Assembly: GCA_027575805.1 (NCBI GenBank)
Contig: JANBPU010000041.1
Coordinates: 1-64,000 of the forward strand
DNA: 64,000 nucleotides
From: Mycoemilia scoparia
Lineage: Eukaryota; Kickxellomycota; Kickxellomycetes; Kickxellales; Kickxellaceae
Direction of reading: 5' to 3'
This document shows positions 56,757 to 64,000 of this stretch, one piece after another. The notes under the pieces were generated by a model that made no database searches, was not told where the DNA came from, and worked only from the letters and a program-made list of their open reading frames with translations. The stretch's first letter is position 1. Each line of letters opens with the position of its first letter. The position numbers and the translations under genes were made by a program.

Positions 56757-57003
56757 ATTGAAGTAATAAAAAATAACCAATAAATTAGTAATAAAACAAA
56801 AAAAATAGTTGATTGAGGATTATGCTTGTAAATAGCCGTCATTTAATAAGCCTTTTTTTAATATCATTGAAATAATAAAAAATAACCAATTAATTAGTAA
56901 TAAAACAAAAGAATAATCGATTGAGGAGTATGTTTGTAAATAGCCGTTATTTAATAAGCCTTTTTTTAACACCATTGAAATGAACAAATAACTAATTGGT
57001 AAA
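56757..57003. repeat. Tandem repeat, about 109-bp unit, two copies plus a part
   Basis: Unit 1 (56757-56865) and unit 2 (56866-56973) share AATAAAAAATAACCAAT, TTAGTAATAAAACAAA, TGATTGAGG or CGATTGAGG, and TTTAATAAGCCTTTTTTTAA in the same order. A partial third unit begins at 56974. AT-rich and non-coding. Confidence 0.8.
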
Positions 57004-57033
57004 AAAGGAACAGTGTATAATTGTCCGTGTAGT

Positions 57034-57148
57034 ATATGGTCAAAGTTCACAGAGCTTTAGGCAAAATGGCTGGTGATTAGGCCAAATTCTGTGGGCCCAT
57101 CTCTGTCTAACATAGAGATTCAATCACTAGTGAAATCTCACCAAATAT
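57034..57148 (+). mobile_element. Family B element
   Basis: Starts ATATGGTCAAAGTTCACAGA, runs through GGCAAAATGG, AGGCCAAATTCTGTGGGCCC, CATCTCTGTC and CAATCACTAGTGAAATCTCA, and ends in the ATAT that begins the next family A copy. A block of about 25 bp (the CCCCAGG region) is missing. Confidence 0.75.
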
Positions 57149-57267
57149 GTGTGATTATTTTTGAAGGGTGAATGTTTACTAGTAAAACTGGGACATCGAT
57201 TTGGCTGTGATTGCCCCTATAATCACTGACCACCAAAATGTACCCTTCAGAAATTATTACTTAATAT
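57145..57267. mobile_element. Family A element chained to family B
   Basis: Left end ATATGTGTGATTATTTTTGA, right end complement ATATTAAGTAATAATTTCTG. The interior with ACTAGTAAAACTGGGACATC and CCCCTATAATCACTGACCAC is close to the 30273 copy. Confidence 0.8.
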
Positions 57268-57564
57268 TTGTAAATAACCACATTAAATTGAATTTCTTTT
57301 TGCAAATATCTAAATGTCAGTAATCAAATGCTTTATTGTTGCACAAGTATAGTAAACATATAAAGCTACTAATGCCATTACATTTAATGATCAGTGCCTC
57401 TTGTCTGCTTACAACAACAACAGCAGCAGCAGCACCAATTCAGCTTCTACCGAAATACACTATAAATATAGACAAAATTCTTCACTTTGTTTGGGGCTCA
57501 TTAACAACCTTGGATATTTCTATTCTTTTCTTCGTCATCAGAATTCTCACTATCAAGCTTCGAA

Positions 57565-57789
57565 ATGAAACTCACCAACGCCGTTGTTTTGACTGCTCTT
57601 GCTACTACTGCTTTCAGTGCCGTTTCCATCACTGCCCAAGGCAATGGAAAGAACAAGAAAGGTCCGTTAACTCTTGACCCTAGACATGTTGCCGCTCTCG
57701 CTGCTCTCAGAACGTCATTGAACAAACAGCAAGCTCAGACCATGGGACTTATCGATGGCCTTCTAGGTGGCCTTCTAGGTGGTCTTTAG
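57565..57789 (+). CDS. Small secreted peptide, 74 aa
   Basis: Intronless. Signal peptide at about 1-25 (MKLTNAVVLTALATTAFSAV, then SITAQ). The mature part is about 50 residues with no Cys. It is basic at first (GNGKNKKGPLTLDPRHVAAL), then has an amphipathic helix AALAALRTSLNKQQAQ, and ends in a glycine/leucine repeat, GLIDGLLGGLLGGL. The terminal repeat is an exact short DNA duplication (GGCCTTCTAGGT repeated). No family recognised. The KNKK stretch could be a processing site (inference). It is too short to rule out chance by length alone, but the signal peptide and leader support it. Confidence 0.65.
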   Translation: MKLTNAVVLTALATTAFSAVSITAQGNGKNKKGPLTLDPRHVAALAALRTSLNKQQAQTMGLIDGLLGGLLGGL

Positions 57790-58949
57790 AACACCTTTAA
57801 ACAAGCCACCTCTTTCTCGATAGGTCGTACTTAAATTTTCGGTCACACTGATTGAGTAGTGTATTGTCTCAATACAAATAATAATTATTATAAAACAGAG
57901 AATGTCAAACATTACTTTTAATCAAGTAATTATGGCCCATTTAGAGAAAAACTCAAGCTTTAGTTATTTTGTTAATGGTAGTGAGGTGTGTGTGTGTGTG
58001 TGTGTGTGTGGATCAGTAAAGTCAATCAATAGGATTCAAGAAATTAAACCCAAACTTGTGTGTCTCTTTGATATAATTAATCCAAAAATGAATCATCATA
58101 ACTACACACCCAATTATGTAAGAAAAAATCGATTTCATAATGTGAATGAGAAAAAATAAAGAGGGCTCTGAGCCAACCAACTATTTCTCACGAGCTTTAT
58201 CGATGATGAGGATAGGTGATGATTTAGTGTACTTTGATAAGCGCAGATACGTGAATTTTTTGTAATGTAGAAATCCCCCAAGCTCCACCATCAGGCTAGT
58301 CTGGAATATTATTTACAATATTAGACATAACTACAGAAGATACATTAAAAAGAGATCCGGAAAGAAGAAATGGCTAGTTTAGTTAAAGCAACGCAGCGTA
58401 GGGAAAAGAGGCTCGGAGCTTTAGCACACAAGGATTGAGAGTGGCTAATCCTATGGTTCTTGTCGAATTTGTGATATTACCAAAAACGCAAGGGAAAACT
58501 AGAAAACTGTTGTTGTTTGTGAAGTGTTTAAGACAGGTTCATAACGATTCTTCATAAGCCTTGTTGTGCTTGCTTATTTGCATAGAGATACGACTGAGCA
58601 AGTGGTTGGTACCATTTACTATGGACTGGCGGCAACTAGTCAAAAACAATAATACGCTACAAACTTGACTTCTTGTTCTATTCCACAGATGCTGTTTCAA
58701 GCTCTCCCTCTTCTCACTTATCTTTCTTTTTTAACCCACATTATTAGTCATATATATTCTTTCACCTTTCTTTGGAGTCCTTCTTCATTCTTTAGCTTGG
58801 ACTCTACTCCCCTTTTACCTTTTCCATTCTGTTGTTCTATCCTTTTAAGGGGCTCAAATTATTCAAATTACCACATTCTCCTGTATTTGGTATCTCCCCT
58901 CTTTCAAGTCTTTGGTGTATTTGAGAAGCTTGTTAAGTAGACAGTAAAG

Positions 58950-58989
<40 letters not shown>

Positions 58990-60464
58990 CAAAAGGTAGG
59001 TTTGGACCATCTAATCTAATTTGCATCGGGTCATGTATCCCGCATCAGCATTTGTATAACATACCAAAGTTTAAAACCATCTATCCCTCCCATGCACATT
59101 CAAATGTTCATTATGCTGGTTAGTACAATTGAAAGCCCATGAGAAAAAACTAACCTGTTCTCTTTCTTTCTCTCGTTTTTATCATCGCATACATGCATAT
59201 ATCGTTTGGTTATATGCGGTGCGTGTGTAGGGTTTGCTCGGTTCTTGTTCACACAGCATCTCGAGTTCTATTCAATTTATAGATTGGCCTACGAGTTTAA
59301 ACCAACCAAAAGAACAGCCCACTACCATACACAGCACACATTAAATATTCCGATTTATTATTCGCTGTCTCCTTCGAGCCTTTCGCATCAGTTCTCTACC
59401 ATTCTATTTATATCCATTCAGTTGTATAAATAATCCTGCCTGAGGAAAGAGGATCAAGAGCAGAGGTGGCTTTGACTTTTATTCTCTCAATCTTTCATTA
59501 TGTACGTATATATCAAACTTTATTTCTCCTACATTCCATATCATCAGAGCCTGTATTATTCTATTTGCAGGTATGGCTCTATCCCTGGCACTTTATGATC
59601 CTTTGTTTATCATTCACTCATACCCCATTGCTTTCTTTCACCCATACATACTATTCCCCACAAATTCACCTTGGTTCTACTTGTTATCTTTTGTCTCTAT
59701 ATAGTCTAGTCTTCAGTAGCAACAACAGCAACCACAATTATCAATAGTATTGCACTTGTACCATTGCTCAGACTAATTCAACACTTTAGTCTATATTAAT
59801 TCACACGAACATAATCATCATCCGTTTGATCTCTCCATCTTTATCATTTATTTTGGTCGCTCACATTCTTGTTTGCTATATCGAGTCTGAGATCATCAAT
59901 TATCATTTCTTCTCTTCCCTGCAATTCTGCTTTGGTTGGTTGTGATCCAAATTTCCCTGGCTGTGTATATAAATTCAATATTGCTCCAGAGATTTTATTT
60001 CTTATATTTGGGTAAGCTGCAGAATCTTTACCCCTAATCCTTCATACACATACACATTCATATTATCTCTCGAAAACACACACACACGTACACTCCTTAA
60101 GACTGGTAAGTAAATCAATCCTATTTATTTTCCCTACATCCCAATACATAATGTTTGATAAAGCAATAGCGCAACATGGAAATTTTTTCCCTTTTCCCAC
60201 CAATACCAATACCACCACTACCATTAACAAATCGATGACAAAGAGATGTGTGGCTATACCAACTGCATTTAGATACTGCAGCAACATTGTGCGAGTGATT
60301 GTGTATAACATTTGATAATTAACTGAATTAATATTGCTATTTCAATACTATTATTAGCACCCGTGTGATTAAAAGGGAAAAAGAAAAAGAGTGCGAGGAC
60401 GACGAGTAGGATAATACCAAAGCTCTTATTAATTGAGGCACAAATAAATTATACACACATATCA
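57790..60464. other. Long gene-poor leader region
   Basis: Contains a GT microsatellite (57987-58010), a CT tract (58954-58985) and extended pyrimidine-rich sequence from 58660 to 59960. It may hold the distal promoter and a long or spliced 5' leader of the four-RRM gene. No gene supported. Confidence 0.5.
58954..58985 (+). repeat. (CT)n microsatellite
   Basis: About 32 bases of CT repeat, 1.5 kb upstream of the four-RRM gene. Confidence 0.85.
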
Positions 60465-62987
60465 ATGAAGCGAAGCAGTGATTACGGTGCAAATTCACAG
60501 CACCACCACGACGGATCAAAGAAGCCAAGAATGAACCATAACCGACACAGCCAGCGTCATAACAATAACAGCCAGTCAAATCGTCATCATTCAGGTGGTG
60601 GTGGTAGTAATAATGGGTTATACCCCATAAGCCCTGCACCTACACCAAATATTATGCCTGGAGGTGGCTTTGCACCTGGTATCAATCCAAATCAACAACA
60701 GCAGTACGGTTCCCCAATGATGATGATGATGAATGCAACTAATAGTGGTGGCAAAAACTCAGGGCTGCCACCATCTCGTGTGATTTATATTGGAAATTTG
60801 CCAGACAGCTATTCGATCTCATTGCTATTGGACCAGGTCAAGGCTGGCATAATAGAATCAGTCAGGATGTTAGTCGAAAAGCACTGCGCTTTCTTGACAT
60901 TTGTCGATACAGAGTCAGCAATCAGCCTTCATAACCAGGTCAACACTGGACAGCGCCGGATTGTCGTCAATGGAACTGAAGCAAAGATTGGTTTTGGCAA
61001 GTCTCAAACCCTGCATAGCAATATACTGGAAGCTGTCCAGAATGGAGCTACACGCAATGTTTATATTGGAAACATTGATATTGCACCTGCCGGAGATGAC
61101 TTTTCTCGGTTGGATAGTGGGACTGGGGAAAGAGCCAAGACTATTGGAAACCTAATCGGAGGAGGAGATGAATCTAAAGACAAGAGTAATGGTAATAACA
61201 GTTGCCATGACCAGCTGGCAGGTGGAGGTGTTGATGAAGACGACGATATGCTGTTATTTACAAGCACTAGCAACAATGGACATTCAACGTCTGTTCCTAC
61301 AATTTCAGCGCCGCCAACCGCAGTGGGATTGACAACCCCACCAGGCACTTCGACCATCATGAAAAACCATGACACTGGTACAAATGGAATAACCGAAGGC
61401 ATATTGAGAGAGGTTTTGGGCAAATATGGTACGATTGAGCACGTCAGGCTTGTCAGGGACAAGAGATGTGCATTTGTTCATTTTCTTGATATCTCTTCGG
61501 CGACCAGATGTGTTCGAGAGCTTCCAACTGAGCCTGGATGGGGACTCCCACGAAAAATCAACTATGGGCGTGACCGATGTGCCCCATCATCAGCAACCCC
61601 CAATTCACACCACCAACAGCCCAATGTTGCAGCAACAGCAATGGCGGGAAATATGAACGGGGTTTATGGGCCGATGGGAATGCAAATGATGCCAGGAATG
61701 CCACCGTCGATGATGATGGGGATTGACCCAGCACATGCAGCAGCCATAAACCCAATGCAGAACCGCTGCGTTTATCTGGGTAACTTGCATCCCGACACGA
61801 CATCCGAAGATCTTTGCAATTCAATCAGAGGCGGAATACTGCAGCACATACGCCACATCAAGGACAAGCGGATTGCGTTTGCAACATTCATCGATCCCAA
61901 CTCCGCGGCACTGTTTCTTCAGCTGGCTCAGGCCATGCCTCAGGGACTGGTAGTCAAGAACAGGAGACTCCGGGTCAGTTGGGGAAAGTCGTCTGTCCCA
62001 GTTCCTCAGCAAGTTCTGATGGCAGTAAGCTCGGGGGCCTCACGAAACATGTACCTGGGAATGCTGTCTCCTGAAGTCAGCGAGGAGCAGTTGCGCTCGG
62101 ATTTTGAGATATTTGGGGAAATCGAATTGGTCAACCTGCTTAGAGACAAAAGGTGCGGCTTTGTGAACTTCACTGATATATCGAGTGCCATACAGGCCGT
62201 TGAGGCGATGAGGTCCAGCGACCAAGAAGTCAAGCTGCCCAATGGGGCTGTGTTCAAAAAGCCACAGGGGTACGCTGATGTCAGGGTCAACTACGGCAAA
62301 GACAGATGCGGGAATCAGCCACGTATCCCAAAGCCGGCATCTGGAGAGGAGCAGGTTGGCGGTGGCGGCCCTATGCCAGTGATGAATGGCACTGGTGGAG
62401 GAGGCCCACATGCCCACCACCCTCATCATCTTCATCAACAACTGCCACACCACAACGGCGCAGTCATGCCAGGCGGCGCTGGTGGATACGGCGGCCCAAT
62501 GGACTATCCAATGGGGGCTGCGGCCGTTGACGCGTCAAACCCTGCAATGATGATGATGATGTCAGCTCCATTTTCGATGGACCCTGCAATGGCCCATGGT
62601 GGATACCACCACCAGCAGCAGCATCTACAAGGTCACATCGACCCCCAAAAGCAACATCAGCATCGACCCTTGCTAATGACACCCAATGCTGGAGGAAATG
62701 ACCAGGCCGCCGCAGCAATGGGCTACGGGATGATGGATATGCACCAGCAACAAGGTAATGTTATGCCTGGTGGTGGTGTAGGACCAACGGGCAATAATGG
62801 TTACTATGACCCGACGTCGTCCTCAGCCATGGCAGCAGTAGCAGCCGATTCTTCTGGGATGATGATGCACGGAGGAGTTCAATATGCAGCACCCAACATG
62901 GGCTCAAACCCTTATTACAATAGCGCCGTAGCCAATGGTGCTAATGGGCCAGGACCTGCCGCCGGACACTATGGCCAAGGTTACTAG
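60465..62987 (+). CDS. Four-RRM RNA-binding protein (Nrd1/Msa-type), 840 aa
   Basis: Intronless from ATG 60465. Four RNA-recognition motifs: RRM1 about 105-185 (VIYIGNLPDSYS, CAFLTFVD), RRM2 about 197-365 (NVYIGNI, CAFVHFLD), RRM3 about 434-508 (CVYLGNLHPDTTS, IAFATFID) and RRM4 about 528-615 (NMYLGMLSPEVSE, CGFVNFTD). Each is followed by a linker of the form INYGKDRC or VSWGKSS. RRM2 is split by an insert of about 110 residues rich in Gly, Asp and Ser. The N-terminus is His/Ser/Asn-rich, and the C-terminus is Met/Gly/His/Pro-rich. The repeat order and linkers fit fission yeast Nrd1, which represses onset of sexual differentiation through mRNA binding, and budding yeast relatives. Cytoplasmic mRNA binding is expected. 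Confidence 0.88.
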   Translation: MKRSSDYGANSQHHHDGSKKPRMNHNRHSQRHNNNSQSNRHHSGGGGSNNGLYPISPAPTPNIMPGGGFAPGINPNQQQQYGSPMMMMMNATNSGGKNSGLPPSRVIYIGNLPDSYSISLLLDQVKAGIIESVRMLVEKHCAFLTFVDTESAISLHNQVNTGQRRIVVNGTEAKIGFGKSQTLHSNILEAVQNGATRNVYIGNIDIAPAGDDFSRLDSGTGERAKTIGNLIGGGDESKDKSNGNNSCHDQLAGGGVDEDDDMLLFTSTSNNGHSTSVPTISAPPTAVGLTTPPGTSTIMKNHDTGTNGITEGILREVLGKYGTIEHVRLVRDKRCAFVHFLDISSATRCVRELPTEPGWGLPRKINYGRDRCAPSSATPNSHHQQPNVAATAMAGNMNGVYGPMGMQMMPGMPPSMMMGIDPAHAAAINPMQNRCVYLGNLHPDTTSEDLCNSIRGGILQHIRHIKDKRIAFATFIDPNSAALFLQLAQAMPQGLVVKNRRLRVSWGKSSVPVPQQVLMAVSSGASRNMYLGMLSPEVSEEQLRSDFEIFGEIELVNLLRDKRCGFVNFTDISSAIQAVEAMRSSDQEVKLPNGAVFKKPQGYADVRVNYGKDRCGNQPRIPKPASGEEQVGGGGPMPVMNGTGGGGPHAHHPHHLHQQLPHHNGAVMPGGAGGYGGPMDYPMGAAAVDASNPAMMMMMSAPFSMDPAMAHGGYHHQQQHLQGHIDPQKQHQHRPLLMTPNAGGNDQAAAAMGYGMMDMHQQQGNVMPGGGVGPTGNNGYYDPTSSSAMAAVAADSSGMMMHGGVQYAAPNMGSNPYYNSAVANGANGPGPAAGHYGQGY

Positions 62988-63881
62988 TAAAAGTTTGAGC
63001 CGCCATTATTCAACGAAACAATATTATTTTGGCAGCAGCATAGCCCAGCATCCCTCCAAACCTACCCAGACAAACTCCTCTATCACATTATAACTTTTCT
63101 TTAATGACAAATGTGCATGACACAATAACCCACACCACTGACTAACCCCCTTAAAAAGCCGAGTTTTATTGACACTATTGCTCCTTGTGTACCTGACCTG
63201 TGCTTTCTTTCCTTCTACTGCCATTATTACTACTAACTTTATACTCGACAAATACACAAACATACTCGCATTCGAACATACAACAAATATTGCAAGCCAC
63301 ATTTCACCTTCACTTTTTCACTCACCTTTCCTTTTTACTATTATTAATGTTTTTTCTTGCAAGCTTATTTTTTATTCTTTATTATTATCGTCAAAATTCA
63401 CAGCAACAAAAAATATCACCTGATTTTTGGGCTTCATCGAAAGATGTCAGCTTATTTTCATGCTTGGCCTGTTTTTGATGCATAGCAGCTACAGTAAAAG
63501 AAAACGATAAATCAATAAGCAAAAATGCCTAAACTAGGCTATTTATTGGCCAATAAATGTTCTTTGCCATACCAAGCATCCTTGGGAAGAATTTGGCTTT
63601 GTCAGTGGCTGACTTTGGTCAATGGAATGCGTAGTCGCAAAGCAGAGATGCCAACCACTGCCCAATAAAATCACAGGCCTCAGTATAAATCCCATCACAC
63701 CCCCACACGCCAACACGTAGCATAAAACTTCTTTGGACGTCAGTTTCATATTTATACATTCTTTGCCTTACCTTCTAACTTTTAATCTTTTAAAGTATAC
63801 AGCCAATTTTATATCTATCCGTATATGAATATTTCAACACTTGTTAGCAAAAAAAATTCCAACAGCCCACTGACCGAGGCT
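62988..63881. other. Intergenic
   Basis: 3' region of the four-RRM gene and upstream region of the gene entering at 63882. Pyrimidine-rich stretches around 63180-63360; nothing else recognised. Confidence 0.5.
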
Positions 63882-64000
63882 ATGGCTATTTCAAATTATA
63901 AACCCAACCAGCAATTACCACCACCAGCACCCAAACGCCCAGCAGAAACAACACCACCAAGCAATAGCAATAATGGGGCTTTCCCACAGTCAGAATCACA
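63882..64000 (+). CDS. 5' end of a further gene (partial)
   Basis: An open frame from ATG 63882 (MAISNYKPNQQLPPPAPKRP) runs off the window edge. It is Pro/Asn/Ser-rich, as many N-termini of proteins in this window are, and may carry a KRP basic signal. Only 39 codons are visible, so no family can be given. Confidence 0.45.
   Translation, partial: MAISNYKPNQQLPPPAPKRPAETTPPSNSNNGAFPQSES

Larger units (their letters stand above)
55773..57564. other. Intergenic with tandem and dispersed repeats
   Basis: AT-rich. Holds a worn family B copy, a tandem repeat of about 109 bp (56757-57003), and a chained B-A pair (57034-57267). The stretch 57270-57564 is leader of the secreted peptide gene. No other gene seen. 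Confidence 0.5.

Noticed and set aside
58665..59747. Several plus-strand frames rich in Phe, Leu and Ser upstream of the four-RRM gene
   Set aside because: They come from pyrimidine-rich leader sequence and CT repeats and show no domain.

Overview
The window reads as nuclear DNA of a filamentous fungus, most likely an early-diverging lineage such as Mucoromycota; this placement is inferred from gene content. Nearly every recognisable gene is a eukaryotic housekeeping gene: a POL5-type nucleolar protein, ATP synthase subunit e, TIM21, an Erf2-type DHHC acyltransferase, a UAA-family nucleotide-sugar transporter, an FHA-RING protein and a four-RRM protein. Two families, MRNIP and MBIP, are best known from animals and absent from the model yeasts, which argues against Dikarya. 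Genes are dense on both strands. Introns number 0 to 7 per gene, mostly 60-400 bp, with GTAAGT-type donors and two GC-AG introns. Flanks are AT-rich, and proteins carry many Ser, Asn, Gln and His runs.

Layout. 1-3.5 kb: one orphan gene, a 587-bp long-TIR element with 9-bp direct flanks, and a truncated copy of an MRNIP-like gene. 3.5-10 kb: DHHC acyltransferase, a repeat cluster and a two-exon nucleotide-sugar transporter. 10.5-16.4 kb: an FHA-RING gene that splices in phase into a 1157-residue Ser-rich tail. 17-22 kb: POL5-like and ATP synthase e. 22-27 kb: a repeat cluster, a secreted Ser-rich protein, the intact MRNIP-like parent gene (inverted relative to its copy 21 kb away) and a probable proteasome-assembly chaperone. 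27.5-32 kb: a membrane-anchored 5'-nucleotidase and a secreted class 3 lipase. 35-42 kb: an unknown gene split by one in-frame TGA and two convergent F-box/LRR-type genes. 45-49.5 kb: an eight-exon MBIP-like gene divergent from a five-exon TIM21. 50-58 kb: two small secreted proteins and two low-complexity genes. 60-64 kb: a four-RRM Nrd1-like RNA-binding protein and the start of one further gene.

The accessory signal is a set of small dispersed repeats. Family A (about 92-121 bp, long TIRs) and family B (about 115-165 bp) both begin TGG and end CCA and sit at TA inside CATATG. Because the element ends themselves rebuild CATATG at each junction, A and B copies are found chained end to end. 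A third unit, C, is a 153-bp stretch present three times with no indels and an open 51-codon frame each time. Copies also lie inside introns of the transporter and TIM21 genes. No tRNA, rRNA or CRISPR was recognised.
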